DNA of 64,000 bases, taken from the NCBI RefSeq assembly GCF_038002345.1, contig NZ_JBBOCJ010000001.1, positions 2,728,001-2,792,000 of the forward strand, in the 5' to 3' direction. The position numbers were made by a program, and so were the translations under genes. Shown one piece after another: positions 24,648 to 33,891 of this stretch. Numbering within the stretch: position 1 is the first letter of the stretch; each line of letters begins with the position of its first letter. Source of the stretch: Paenibacillus sp. FSL M7-0420. GTDB taxonomy: Bacteria > Bacillota > Bacilli > Paenibacillales > Paenibacillaceae. Below the pieces are notes generated by a model. The model did no database searches. It saw only the letters and a program-made list of their open reading frames with translations, and was not told where the DNA came from.

Positions 24648-24779
24648 TTCTGCCCAGCGCGGGACCTGAAGGTCGGCCGCGCTGGGAATTTCGCATAAAT
24701 AGCGGAGCGGACGGAGCATAGGTTGAATCAGCCGCCCGATAGCTGGTGACTGGCGCGGGGCGCAGGGGCGGATTTTTTT

Positions 24780-26351
24780 TCACAGCACAGTATCGCGGTA
24801 ATCCTCTTCACTGGCAGGCTTCCGGCGGATCAGCAGACGGTATTCGGTCGGCTGCATGTCCATAGCTTCGCGGAAGGCGCGGGTGAAGCTTTTGTAGCTC
24901 TCGTAGCCGACCATGGCGGCAATCTCGATGATCTTGTGGTCGGTCTCGGCCAGCAGACGCCGCGCTTTGCCCAGACGCACATCACGCAGGTATTCGGCGA
25001 AGCCCTTGCCGATATTCTTCTTGAACTGGTTGGAGAAGTACGCGTAATTCAGCGAGACATGATTGGACACCATCGCGAGATCCAGCGGCTTGTGGTAATT
25101 CTCGTGGATGAAGCGGATAGCCTCATTCAGATCTTGCGAGCTGCGGTAGCTGCACTTGTATTCATAGTAGAACTGGTCGAGCCGCAGGAGCTGCTGCTGT
25201 AAGGCCTGGATATATTCGCGGATGCCGGGATAGTCGAACAGATTGCGCAGACACTCCAGATCAAGCGCTTCTTCACCCAGATAAGGACGGATGACACGCT
25301 CATAATCCTCCATCATCCGGACAACGGCGCGGCATAGCTGCTGGGTGTAACGGATGTGATAGTGCTGAAGCACCTCCTTATGGAAGAGGCTGGAGATCCC
25401 TTGGGTGATTCTGCCGCTGTTACTTGTGCCGGTTAACTGGAAGAGAGCATACAGCTCCTCATAAGGAAGCTCCCAGTGCTGCTCCAGCCGTGCGATGTGC
25501 TGAGGCAGCAGGCAGCGCGTATCCGGGAAAAGAAAGCTGTGGCGGTACAGATCAAGCACCTGTATATAACTGCCCGGCAGAGTGCTTAATCCTTGGTGTG
25601 GCTCAGTCATGGCCGTGACAGCCCCGATCTGCTCTTCGCTGAGCGCAGCAGGCAAGGCTCCCGGATCTATGGCTGCATCCACGGCCAGGACCAGGTGGGG
25701 GCGGTGCTGGAGACAGATGCAGCCCTGTCTGCCATACACACGGTAAGCCACAGCTTCGATGCTGTGACTGCTGCTGGCCCCCGGCTGGTTAATCCAGCGC
25801 TCCTCGCGCAGATGGCAGAGGCGGTAGCTGCGCCACAGCCCCGGGTTCTGCTGCTCAGTCGCGGCAATCCACGCTTCATCGCCCGCCGCACCTTGCATAT
25901 ACATCCGCAGCTCCTTGCGGTCCGTCTCCCGGGCACGCTGCGAGAGCCGCTCGATATCGCTGGTGAGCAATATGCGCGTCTCGATCTCCTGCCAGACATG
26001 CTCCACCGAGACCTGCAGGTCCTCGCGCTTCACAGGCTTGAGCAGGTAACCTTTGGCCCCGAGCTCAATGGCCTTCTGGGCATAGGCGAAATCGCTGTAT
26101 CCGCTAATGATCAGATAATCCGCCTTCAGGCCTTCCAGCCGGCTTTGCGCCATAAGCGCAAGGCCGTCCATATCCGGCATGCGGATATCGGTAATGACGA
26201 GCTGGATGCTGTGCGCCCGGAGAAGCTCCAGGGCTTCAAGCCCGTTAGCGGCGCTGTACATATGCCCCGGCTGCTGCGGGAACTGGCGGAGCATCGCCTG
26301 CAGTCCGTCGCGGATATGCTTTTGATCATCCACCACCAGAATATTGATCAT
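24780..26351 (-). CDS. YesN-like response regulator with AraC DNA-binding domain
   Basis: About 523 residues. The receiver domain (1-120) has the acidic pair in VVDDQ, phospho-acceptor Asp55 in ITDIRMPDMDG and Lys in YLLKPVKRED. A long middle region follows, and a C-terminal AraC double helix-turn-helix ends it (LDLAMVSNHVSLNYAYFSN, then KIIEIAAMVGYESYKSFTR). It is the partner of the YesM-like kinase, whose stop lies 2 nt upstream. ATG 26351 is chosen because GGAGG is 9 nt before it; the in-frame TTG at 26360 touches that site. It probably switches on the sugar ABC transporter and GH16 genes around it. Confidence 0.9.
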   Translation of the reverse strand: MINILVVDDQKHIRDGLQAMLRQFPQQPGHMYSAANGLEALELLRAHSIQLVITDIRMPDMDGLALMAQSRLEGLKADYLIISGYSDFAYAQKAIELGAKGYLLKPVKREDLQVSVEHVWQEIETRILLTSDIERLSQRARETDRKELRMYMQGAAGDEAWIAATEQQNPGLWRSYRLCHLREERWINQPGASSSHSIEAVAYRVYGRQGCICLQHRPHLVLAVDAAIDPGALPAALSEEQIGAVTAMTEPHQGLSTLPGSYIQVLDLYRHSFLFPDTRCLLPQHIARLEQHWELPYEELYALFQLTGTSNSGRITQGISSLFHKEVLQHYHIRYTQQLCRAVVRMMEDYERVIRPYLGEEALDLECLRNLFDYPGIREYIQALQQQLLRLDQFYYEYKCSYRSSQDLNEAIRFIHENYHKPLDLAMVSNHVSLNYAYFSNQFKKNIGKGFAEYLRDVRLGKARRLLAETDHKIIEIAAMVGYESYKSFTRAFREAMDMQPTEYRLLIRRKPASEEDYRDTVL

Positions 26352-26353
26352 GC

Positions 26354-28192
26354 CTACCAACCTCCAAGATTCTCATTTTCCCAGGGCAGCCTCAGGGTTA
26401 CACAGGTATATTCCCCTTGAACGCTGCTGATCCACAGGCCGCAATCCGTGCCGTAATGAAGCTGCAGGCGCTTATGTACATTGTCCAGCCCCAGCCCGCT
26501 GCTGCTGCTGATAATCGGGGTGTCAGAGTCCCCCCGCAGCACAGACTGCAGGCTGTCCAGCATCCGGGGAGCTACCCCGGCGCCGTCATCGCGGATCTCG
26601 ATCAGCAGCAGACTGTCATTCTCTACCCGTACCGAAATGGTGATCTGAATACTGCCGCCGGAAGGGGCCGCATGGTGTACGGCGTTCTCGACAATGGGCT
26701 GCATGCACATCTTGGGGATGCGGTAGCGCTGGACCTCCGGGGGGAGATCGGCCGACAGCTCCGTGCTCCCGCCTTCCATGAAGTTGATGAACCGGATATA
26801 GCTGCGGATATTGGCCAGCTCCTCGCTGAGCGCGACCGTATCGCTGCGCCATTGCATGCTGTAACGCAGCAGGGACCCCAGCGAGACGAGAGCGCCTGCG
26901 ATGGCAGGCTGCCGTTCCACCTCTGCGCGCATTCTGATAGATTCCAGCGCATTGTACAGAAAGTGGGAGTTGATCTGCGAATGGAGAGAGTGGAGCTGCG
27001 CATTCTTGGCGATAAGCTGCTTATCCACTACCTGTGTCATCAGCTGCTGGATTTCGTCCAGCATACTATTGTAGCTGACGGCGACATAGTCAATTTCGTC
27101 ACCGGTTTCGTTCGCGCCAAGCCCGGTATCAATCTTGGCATCCAGCTGGCCCCTGCGCACCTTGCGCATCGAGCCCAGCACCTTCTCTAAGCGTCGGAAG
27201 ATCCGCCGGGTCATCCTCGACACCAGCAGCAGCATCAGCAGCAGGACGGAGGAGGTGATGGCAATGACCAGCAGATACCCGTCGCGCGGACCTTTCATCA
27301 GTGCCTGACGGGAGGCGATGTCCACCACATAGGCGTTCAGGGGAGCGATATAACGGTAGAGCGCATAGTAAGTCTGGTCCCCGGAATGGACCTCAATGGG
27401 GGCCTTTTGCTCCAGTACGTTCAATTGCTCATGGGTCCGGCTAAGGATGTCATCCAGCTTCTCTCCGGCCTTCTGCGGGAACACATGCCCCGGAAGGTAG
27501 ACATTACGGGAAGCATCTGCGCTGTCCATGATCACGGTGAAGAAATCCCGCCCGCTGTCCTCCAGCAGATCGCTGAACAAGACGTTATGCCGCGCCCGGA
27601 TCTCCATAATGGTAGGCAGCCTCTGCTGCTGGCCCTGAAGCCGCACCAGCCTGTAGTAAGACAAGGTATCTGCGCCATCCTTGAAGGAGAACAGCCGGAA
27701 GGCGGCGCCGCCTTCATCCCGGAGGGTCATCCAGTAATCCTGCGGCCAGAACTTGCTGTAATGATAGATTTCCGGCCAGATCTCATAGACATCGGGGTTA
27801 TCTACATAGAAGCTCAGACTGCTAATCATCGCATGGCTCTGGATGATGTTATGCATCTGTTCATATTGGTTCTGCTTGAATTTCACAAGCCGCAGACCGT
27901 CCCCGCGCATGCCCGAATGGATGAAATCCACGAAGGACTTCTGGGTCAGGGCTGTTGAGGAAGCGTTCTCAAGAAGTTCAAGCCGGCTGCGCAGCCGTTC
28001 GTTCATCCGGGCGACATGGTTGCTGCCCTCGGCCATAGCCTCTTTATAGAGCTGGTTCTCCTGGCTGCGGATGAACAGGGAAGACACCACAACGGCCGGG
28101 ATGGCGATCATCAGGCTGAAGGCCAGGAACAGCTTTTGCGAGATCGGGGCATTGCGGTATAGCCTTCTTAACGTGGTCAGCAGCTTCTTCAT
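26354..28192 (-). CDS. YesM-like sensor histidine kinase
   Basis: About 612 residues. One membrane helix at about 21-41, an extracytoplasmic sensor of about 230 residues, and a second helix at about 270-292. HAMP-like and coiled-coil segments follow, then the YesM phospho-acceptor region (HSQINSHFLYNALESIRM, His in NSHFLYN) and an ATPase domain with the N-box VENAVHHA and G-boxes DDGAGV and GLGLDNV. It should sense a sugar or a sugar-loaded binding protein outside the cell and phosphorylate the adjacent regulator. ATG 28192 follows GGAGGGG by 6 nt; an earlier start at 28207 overlaps that site. Confidence 0.9.
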   Translation of the reverse strand: MKKLLTTLRRLYRNAPISQKLFLAFSLMIAIPAVVVSSLFIRSQENQLYKEAMAEGSNHVARMNERLRSRLELLENASSTALTQKSFVDFIHSGMRGDGLRLVKFKQNQYEQMHNIIQSHAMISSLSFYVDNPDVYEIWPEIYHYSKFWPQDYWMTLRDEGGAAFRLFSFKDGADTLSYYRLVRLQGQQQRLPTIMEIRARHNVLFSDLLEDSGRDFFTVIMDSADASRNVYLPGHVFPQKAGEKLDDILSRTHEQLNVLEQKAPIEVHSGDQTYYALYRYIAPLNAYVVDIASRQALMKGPRDGYLLVIAITSSVLLLMLLLVSRMTRRIFRRLEKVLGSMRKVRRGQLDAKIDTGLGANETGDEIDYVAVSYNSMLDEIQQLMTQVVDKQLIAKNAQLHSLHSQINSHFLYNALESIRMRAEVERQPAIAGALVSLGSLLRYSMQWRSDTVALSEELANIRSYIRFINFMEGGSTELSADLPPEVQRYRIPKMCMQPIVENAVHHAAPSGGSIQITISVRVENDSLLLIEIRDDGAGVAPRMLDSLQSVLRGDSDTPIISSSSGLGLDNVHKRLQLHYGTDCGLWISSVQGEYTCVTLRLPWENENLGGW

Positions 28193-28304
28193 CGGTAACC
28201 CCTCCATCCCAGTAATATAGCATAGATCATAAATGGGCTGGTAGGGAATATGGCACGTATTTTAGCAGCTACAGCCCGTAGGGAGCCTCCTCTATGCAGG
28301 AAAT

Positions 28305-28329
28305 ACCGGCAGCCCTCACGGCCGCCGGT
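28305..28329 (-). terminator. Weak terminator or attenuator after the binding-protein gene
   Basis: ACCGGCGGCC and GGCTGCCGGT pair over 10 bp on the minus strand with a GTGAG loop, followed by only ATTTCC. Partial read-through into the kinase/regulator genes is plausible. Confidence 0.5.
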
Positions 28330-28351
28330 ACAGCTCCATTACACCGGCGGA

Positions 28352-30022
28352 TTATTCCGCCATCTTGGCCTTGCGGGCATCCAGCTCGGTCTGCCGGTAT
28401 TCCATCACCTGCGCGAACCCGTAGCCGTCGCGGCGGGAGCGGAAGCTCTCGAACACCTTGTCAAAAGCCGCCTCATCCTTGGCCGTAATCAGCTCCGGCA
28501 GCACCTCTTCCCAGTTCTGGGAGATCCGTGACCAGGCTACGGCAACATCGGAATCGCCGAGCGGGTCCAGGCCTTTGTAGATCCCGCTGTCAATATCGGC
28601 CTGCGCATTCGCGAAGTCCTCCATCTGCTTGATGACCGGGGCTTTCTCCGGTCTCCACTGGTTGACGATGACCGGGTTACGCATCATCCAGTAGGTGTCC
28701 AGAATGCCGTATTCTTTCTCCAGCTTCTCAATATTGCTGCCCAGCATGTCGGCGAACTCGGCCTTCAGCTGCGGCTTGCCGTCCACGGAATCCCAGGTTT
28801 CGCCCTCCTTGCCAAGGAACAGGTCGCGCTGGCCTTCTTCACTGGCGAGGTAGGTCAGGAAGCGGATCGCCCGCTCCGGGTTCTCCGTGGATTTGCTGAT
28901 CATGGTCACCATCCAGCCGTCCATGTTGCCGGGGAACAGCTTGGCGCTCTCGCCCTTGCTATTCTGCGGCCCATCAACCGCGATGTAGTAAGAGTCCGGG
29001 TTGGCCCCCGCCGCCAGCATCGGATTGACCGCTGACATGCCGGTCCATTCGCGGATCATCATGAAGTAGCGGGCGTTGTTCGTTTTCTCCTCTACCTGGG
29101 TATCGGAATCCACCAGGAAATCGACGTTAATCAGTCCGCGCTCGTAGGCGGTACGGAAGGTTTTGAGCCAGGCGATGTAATCAGGGTCGGTAATACGGTC
29201 ATATACTTTGCCATCCTTCTCATGTGGAACCGCCAGCAGATTCTGGAGATATTCCGTCATCCCGTAAGGCACATTGCCCTGGGCGAAAAAGGGGCTGATC
29301 GGCTGGCCCTTATACTCGGGGTACTTATCCTTCAGCAACTGCAGCGCACTGAGGAAGCCTTCCGGGGTACTGAGGTCCGGCTTGCCCATCTCCTCGTACA
29401 GATCCTTGCGGACCAGGAAGGTCTGGTTGGCCGCCGTCATGCCGGTCTCGTGCATCAGGTTAGGGCTGTAGGAATCATTCGGCACTCCGTAGGTGTTGCC
29501 GTTCTCCTGCCGGTACCACTTCAGTGTGCCGTCACCGGCAACCTTGAAGAAGTAGGGATCATACTTGTCGGCCAGTTCATTAAGCGCATAGACATGATCG
29601 CCTTCCCACAGTTTTTTGACAGCGGTCTCCCAGGAGCCCATGCTGATCAGGTCAGGCAGCTTGCCGGAGGTCATCATCAGCGTAACCTGCTCATTCGCTT
29701 CCCCGGAGGGAACCTCCAGCTTGACGTTCACGCCCGTCTTCTCGGTGACATACTTGGAAGCTAGGCTCTCGCCCCAGGTGTGGGCATACCAGTTCGCGCC
29801 GACGAACCACGTGAGATCCACCGGACTGGTATCGAGCTTCCAGGCGGGCTCCTCCGCATTCAGCTTGGTCTCGGTCTGCGGTTCCGCTGACGCTTCGGCC
29901 TGAGGCGCAGCCGTCGGCGTATTCTCCTTAGTGGCGGAATTGCTGCTGCAGGCGGCTATGCTTAATGCCAAGGTTACGGTCATCATTGCGGCCAGGATGG
30001 GGCGTACAGGTTTGCTTTTCAC
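28352..30022 (-). CDS. Sugar ABC transporter substrate-binding lipoprotein
   Basis: A 556-residue extracellular solute-binding protein with a lipoprotein signal (LSIAAC; acylated Cys25) and a Ser/Thr/Pro/Glu-rich tether. The mature part is the large LipO/YtcQ-type oligosaccharide-binding fold: DLTWFVGANWYAHTW, TGVNVKLEVPSGEANEQ, SGKLPDLISM and later AIRFLTYLASEEGQRDL. It should deliver an oligosaccharide, probably a beta-glucan fragment given the GH16 genes nearby, to the two permeases encoded upstream on the same strand. The gap of 45 nt to the permease gene and same orientation indicate one operon. Confidence 0.9.
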   Translation of the reverse strand: MKSKPVRPILAAMMTVTLALSIAACSSNSATKENTPTAAPQAEASAEPQTETKLNAEEPAWKLDTSPVDLTWFVGANWYAHTWGESLASKYVTEKTGVNVKLEVPSGEANEQVTLMMTSGKLPDLISMGSWETAVKKLWEGDHVYALNELADKYDPYFFKVAGDGTLKWYRQENGNTYGVPNDSYSPNLMHETGMTAANQTFLVRKDLYEEMGKPDLSTPEGFLSALQLLKDKYPEYKGQPISPFFAQGNVPYGMTEYLQNLLAVPHEKDGKVYDRITDPDYIAWLKTFRTAYERGLINVDFLVDSDTQVEEKTNNARYFMMIREWTGMSAVNPMLAAGANPDSYYIAVDGPQNSKGESAKLFPGNMDGWMVTMISKSTENPERAIRFLTYLASEEGQRDLFLGKEGETWDSVDGKPQLKAEFADMLGSNIEKLEKEYGILDTYWMMRNPVIVNQWRPEKAPVIKQMEDFANAQADIDSGIYKGLDPLGDSDVAVAWSRISQNWEEVLPELITAKDEAAFDKVFESFRSRRDGYGFAQVMEYRQTELDARKAKMAE

Positions 30023-30067
30023 AGCATAATCATCCTTTCGGGTTAGGTGTGGTTAGACTTCCTACGG

Positions 30068-30952
30068 TTATCCCTTAATCGCGCCGATCATCACACCCTT
30101 GACCAGATAACGCTGAATGAAGGGGTAGAAGATCAGGATCGGCAGCGTGGCCACCATCATGGAGGCGAATTTGATTGAGTTGCCGGGCAGACGGGCACCG
30201 AATTGGGCCATAGCCTGCTGCTGCATGAAGGACATGGAGTTCTCGGCGATGATTTTGTACAGCATGGTCTGCAGCGGCAGCAGCTCCTGGGAATGGATGT
30301 AGATCACACCCTGATAATAATCATTCCAGTGATAGACGGCGGAGAACAGCGCAATGGTAGCAATGACCGCCATGCTGTTAGGCAGTACAATCCGGAACAG
30401 CACGCCGTAATCCGAAGCGCCGTCTACCTTGGCCGACTCCTCCAGGCTATCAGGAATGGTACGGAAGAAGCTCATGAAGATGACCATATTAAAGAAAGTA
30501 TACATGGACGGGATGATGAACACCCAGAAGCTGTCATACAGGCCGAGCTTGGTCATGAGAATGAAGGAGGGGATCAGCCCGCCTGAGAAGAGCATGGTGA
30601 TCAGAGAGATTTTGAGATAGAGCTTGCGGCCGATGAGATTCGTCTTGCTGATTCCGTAAGCGATGATTGCGGTGAAGAGCACATGCACCACTGTTCCGAT
30701 AACCGTCCGCATTGTAGTGATGTAGAACCCGTTCATCAAGGTCTTATCGTTAAAAGCCACACTGTAACTGGCCAGCGACAGCTCGGAGGGGAACCAGTTA
30801 ACGGTGCCTAGTGAAGCCTGCTCCGGCGAATTCAGCGAGTTGACGAGCACGAACCACATCGGGTACAGCGTCAGGAAGCAGACGGCCAGCATCAAGAGCG
30901 TATTGCCGATCTCGAAAGCGCCAATCCGCCGGTATCTTCCGCGTCTTGCCAT
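30068..30952 (-). CDS. Sugar ABC permease, LplC/YtcP type
   Basis: A 294-residue inner-membrane permease of the CUT1 class with six helices. The cytoplasmic EAA loop reads EESAKVDGASDYGVLFRIVLP (about residues 180-200, cited whole only as a landmark), the docking point for the ATPase. The C-terminus YPFIQRYLVKGVMIGAIKG is the conserved end of this family. It pairs with the LplB-type permease 35 nt upstream. No ATPase gene is in the cluster; in Bacillus such transporters borrow a shared MsmX-type ATPase. Confidence 0.92.
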   Translation of the reverse strand: MARRGRYRRIGAFEIGNTLLMLAVCFLTLYPMWFVLVNSLNSPEQASLGTVNWFPSELSLASYSVAFNDKTLMNGFYITTMRTVIGTVVHVLFTAIIAYGISKTNLIGRKLYLKISLITMLFSGGLIPSFILMTKLGLYDSFWVFIIPSMYTFFNMVIFMSFFRTIPDSLEESAKVDGASDYGVLFRIVLPNSMAVIATIALFSAVYHWNDYYQGVIYIHSQELLPLQTMLYKIIAENSMSFMQQQAMAQFGARLPGNSIKFASMMVATLPILIFYPFIQRYLVKGVMIGAIKG

Positions 30953-30987
30953 GAATCGGTTGTCTCCTTTCCAAATGGAATCCTGCT

Positions 30988-31908
30988 CTAAAAAATACTG
31001 TCCCCCGTAAGCCTCTTGGAGCTCTGATTGGCTAACAGCAGCAGTCCCAGCGCTACAATCGAGCGGGCGAACAGGACGGCGGTGGAGAAGGAATGGCGCC
31101 CGGAGACCAGTCCCATGTTGTAGATGTAGAGGTCCAGGCTCTCCGCCATCTTCATGTTCATATTGTTCTTCAGCATGAAGATCTGCTCAAAGTTGCTGCC
31201 GAGAATGCCGCTCACAGCGAGGATGAAGAGGATGGCAATGGTCGGGCGGATGCTCTGCACCGTGATATGCCACATCCGCTGCCAGCGGTTCGCGCCGTCC
31301 AGCTCGGCAGCTTCATACAGCCCCGGATCAATGCCCGCTATGGCCGCTATGTAGATAATGGCGCTCCAGCCGGTCTCCTTCAGCGTATCGGTGAAAAAGG
31401 TAATCCACCAGAAGTACTGCGGCTCGCTGTTGAACAGAATATCCCGGTCCTGAAGCCCCAGCGCCATCATCAGCTGGTTAATGACACCGCCTTCGCCCAG
31501 CCAGTTGAGCGCGATTCCCCCGAAGATCGTCCAGGCGATGAAATGAGGCAGGTAGGAGATCGTCTGCACCGTACGCTTGAACCGGAGGCTGCGGATTTCA
31601 TTCAGCAGCAGGGCGAACAGAATAGGGATGGGGAAGCCGAGGAAGAGCTTGATGCTGCTCATCCCGAGGGTGTTGCGGATCGAGCGCCAGAACCGGTCAT
31701 CTGTCAGGAAATCGCGGAAATGCTTCAGCCCGACAAACGGAGATTCCAGCATAGGCTTCGCGATACTGAAATCCATAAAGGCTATGATCAGCCAGAGCAT
31801 GGGGATGTAACAAAAGATAAACATCCAGAGAATGCCCGGGATCACCATGCTTTGCAGCTGCCACTGCCTAAGAAGCGCTTTCATTTGTCCCGTTCGGGTG
31901 TGGAACAT
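30988..31908 (-). CDS. Sugar ABC permease, LplB type
   Basis: A 306-residue CUT1 permease with six helices. FIFCYIPMLWLIIAF is the first, RTVQTISYLPHFIAW the periplasm-proximal motif, and YEAAELDGANRWQRMWHIT (about residues 205-223) the EAA loop. Its N-terminus is basic and cytoplasmic. First gene of the minus-strand series permease, permease, binding protein, YesM, YesN and GH16. Upstream at 31909-32057 it faces the cytoplasmic GH16 gene, so the two directions share a control region. Confidence 0.92.
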   Translation of the reverse strand: MFHTRTGQMKALLRQWQLQSMVIPGILWMFIFCYIPMLWLIIAFMDFSIAKPMLESPFVGLKHFRDFLTDDRFWRSIRNTLGMSSIKLFLGFPIPILFALLLNEIRSLRFKRTVQTISYLPHFIAWTIFGGIALNWLGEGGVINQLMMALGLQDRDILFNSEPQYFWWITFFTDTLKETGWSAIIYIAAIAGIDPGLYEAAELDGANRWQRMWHITVQSIRPTIAILFILAVSGILGSNFEQIFMLKNNMNMKMAESLDLYIYNMGLVSGRHSFSTAVLFARSIVALGLLLLANQSSKRLTGDSIF

Positions 31909-32000
31909 GTACTGTACCCCCTTCCTTCTTCATCGTATGAAAAAGGCCGGCGGAAAAAAAGGCCATGATTATTGGCCCTATCCCAATTTTTTGGATTCCA

Positions 32001-32028
32001 TTGACCGGCCCCCGAAATTAAGTATGCT
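32001..32028 (+). promoter_or_regulatory. Candidate promoter of the cytoplasmic GH16 gene
   Basis: TTGACC at 32001-32006, a 16-bp spacer and TATGCT at 32023-32028. The box lies 30 nt before the ATG. The spacing is near optimal and the -10 match is partial. Confidence 0.45.
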
Positions 32029-32057
32029 GTGATTAACTGAAGGGAGTGTGCCAAACG

Positions 32058-32801
32058 ATGAACAGACTGGTATGGGAGCAGGATTTCCAGGGGGGGACTG
32101 CTGATTTGAAGCTATGGAACATCCGCATGGGCAATGATCTGCTGGACAATGACGGAAATGCAATCTTCCCGGGCTGGGGGAATGGAGAGCAGCAATTCTA
32201 TACGGGGCGGCCGGAGAATCTCTCGATTGGCGCAGAGGGGCTGCAGCTCTGTGCGCGCCGCGAGGTGACCCGGCAGGAGGGCCGCAGCTTCGCTTACACC
32301 TCGGCACGAATGGATACGAGGGATCATTTCGCTTACTGCTACGGCAGGCTGGTCGTACGCGCCAGGCTGCCGGTAGGCCAGGGCATCTGGCCGGCCATCT
32401 GGCTGCTTCCGCAGGATCAGGCCTACGGCCCCTGGCCCGCTTCCGGCGAGATCGATATCCTGGAGGCGAAGGGCCGCCTGCCCCGGCACATAGCAGGAAC
32501 GCTGCATTATGGGCCGGATCTTGAGCATAAGGTCGTGGAAGAATTCACCCATGAGCTGGAGCGCGGGACGATTAACGAATTCCGGGAGTACACGCTGGAA
32601 TGGGAGGAAGGCTCCATGAGGTGGCTGGTGGACGGGCACTGCTATGCCGAGCGGCGGCTTGAGCCGGGGATGCCGTTCGACCAGCCCTTTTATCTGCTGC
32701 TTAATCTTGCTGTTGGCGGATGGTATGACCCTGTCGCAGTAGATGAAGCTGCGCTGCCTGCGGTAATGACGGTGTCGGGCATCCGGCTGTATCAGAGCTA
32801 A
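32058..32801 (+). CDS. Cytoplasmic GH16 beta-glucanase
   Basis: About 247 residues consisting of a GH16 domain alone, with no signal peptide, so it acts inside the cell. Motifs are WPAIWLLPQD, GEIDILEAKG (nucleophile Glu131, acid/base Glu136) and FYLLLNLAVGGW. These are close to the catalytic part of the secreted GH16 enzyme encoded 8 kb away, so the two probably attack the same glucan, one outside and one on imported oligosaccharides. ATG 32058 follows GAAGGGAG; an in-frame GTG at 32046 lies within that site. Divergent from the transporter operon. Confidence 0.9.
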   Translation: MNRLVWEQDFQGGTADLKLWNIRMGNDLLDNDGNAIFPGWGNGEQQFYTGRPENLSIGAEGLQLCARREVTRQEGRSFAYTSARMDTRDHFAYCYGRLVVRARLPVGQGIWPAIWLLPQDQAYGPWPASGEIDILEAKGRLPRHIAGTLHYGPDLEHKVVEEFTHELERGTINEFREYTLEWEEGSMRWLVDGHCYAERRLEPGMPFDQPFYLLLNLAVGGWYDPVAVDEAALPAVMTVSGIRLYQS

Positions 32802-32811
32802 GGACAATCCC

Positions 32812-33786
32812 TCAGATCCCGGCAAAAATATCATTCAATCGGTCCCAGTTGGCCGCGATCCAATGATTCTCCTGACGGAAGCGGACGAGCGGCGGGAATT
32901 CATCCTGCTGAGGCACAGCAATCCATTCGGCTTCCTTCCACCAGGTTAATTTCAGTGACCGGATGAGTGTACTTGCAGGCAAGGGAGTATATTCACGGTA
33001 GCCCGTCACGAAGGCCCGTACCCGGTCCAGCCCGATTCCGTCCTCAGATAACGCGCAGGAGAGGATCGGCCGGGCTATATCGAACTCCGGGTAGACGAAA
33101 TGCAGCCGGTCGAAGTCAAGGATCGCCGCCACCTGATCTGCGCTGAACAGTATATTATCCACGAACAGGTCCCGGTGCCCCCAGCCCCGTTCGCAGTCCG
33201 CGAAGATGCCGGTGTCCATCCGGTCGATGATCCTCCGCTGAAGCTCAAGCGCCGATAGAGTATCCTCGCTCTGCCGGGCGGTAGCCTGATGATAGCGTGC
33301 CTCCCAGTTTCTCACCATAGACGCCTGGCTGCGGACCTCCCAGTACAGCGGCAACGAAGCAGGCTGAGCGTTAAGTAACTTGTGCATCCGGCCGACTACC
33401 CTGCCCAGCGAATACATCTGCTGCTCCGTGGCCGAGCCGGGGGCAATACTGTGCCCGTCACACAAGGTCATCAGCACGTAACGTTCCTGTGAAGGCGTTC
33501 TCAATACATAATTTCCGGCGTGCGAAAATAACTTCGGAACAGGAAGGCCTTCCCGGTACAGATGATCCTGATGGCTTAAGGAGACTTCCAGTCCGCGGGT
33601 GAGGGCTTCAGGGTAACGGATTTTGCTGTACTGCTTCACGAACAGACGGCCTTGATCACTGTCCAGCCTCCACTTTAGATTCAGGAAGCCCTGATCGATC
33701 TGGACCGCTTCAGTGACATGCAACCCGAATTGTTCTGTGATGGAGTCCAGGATCTCATCCCGGATTCTTACGGCGGTGTCTGACAT
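32812..33786 (-). CDS. Aminoglycoside-phosphotransferase-fold kinase
   Basis: About 324 residues of the APH/choline-kinase fold. N-lobe: FLNLKWRLDSDQGRLFVKQY, with the ATP-binding lysine in FVKQY. Catalytic loop: GWGHRDLFVDNILF (Asp in HRD, about residue 204). DFG equivalent: ILDFDR. Length and sequence recall YtpT/CotS-like or homoserine-kinase-type small-molecule kinases of Bacillus. The substrate is unknown; a sugar or a spore-coat component are the options. ATG 33786 lies 7 nt after AGGAG; the in-frame GTG at 33801 is part of that site. It is convergent with the GH16 gene. Confidence 0.82.
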   Translation of the reverse strand: MSDTAVRIRDEILDSITEQFGLHVTEAVQIDQGFLNLKWRLDSDQGRLFVKQYSKIRYPEALTRGLEVSLSHQDHLYREGLPVPKLFSHAGNYVLRTPSQERYVLMTLCDGHSIAPGSATEQQMYSLGRVVGRMHKLLNAQPASLPLYWEVRSQASMVRNWEARYHQATARQSEDTLSALELQRRIIDRMDTGIFADCERGWGHRDLFVDNILFSADQVAAILDFDRLHFVYPEFDIARPILSCALSEDGIGLDRVRAFVTGYREYTPLPASTLIRSLKLTWWKEAEWIAVPQQDEFPPLVRFRQENHWIAANWDRLNDIFAGI

Positions 33787-33891
33787 ACAATATCTCCTCA
33801 CCGGGATAATATAGAGGCTGGATTAGCGAAGTATTCACACTAGTAGAGCATCAGATTTAAAATGGTGGAGTAGAGGCTGAAAGAGACAGGG

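Noticed and set aside
24197..24721. Long open frames on both strands through the hairpin array
   Set aside because: They exist only because the 51-bp unit is divisible by three. The peptides are repeats of VIGKPITMG-type segments and have no ribosome site in front.
25593..26420. 275-codon plus-strand frame opposite the YesN-like gene
   Set aside because: Antisense shadow of a gene with intact receiver and AraC domains.
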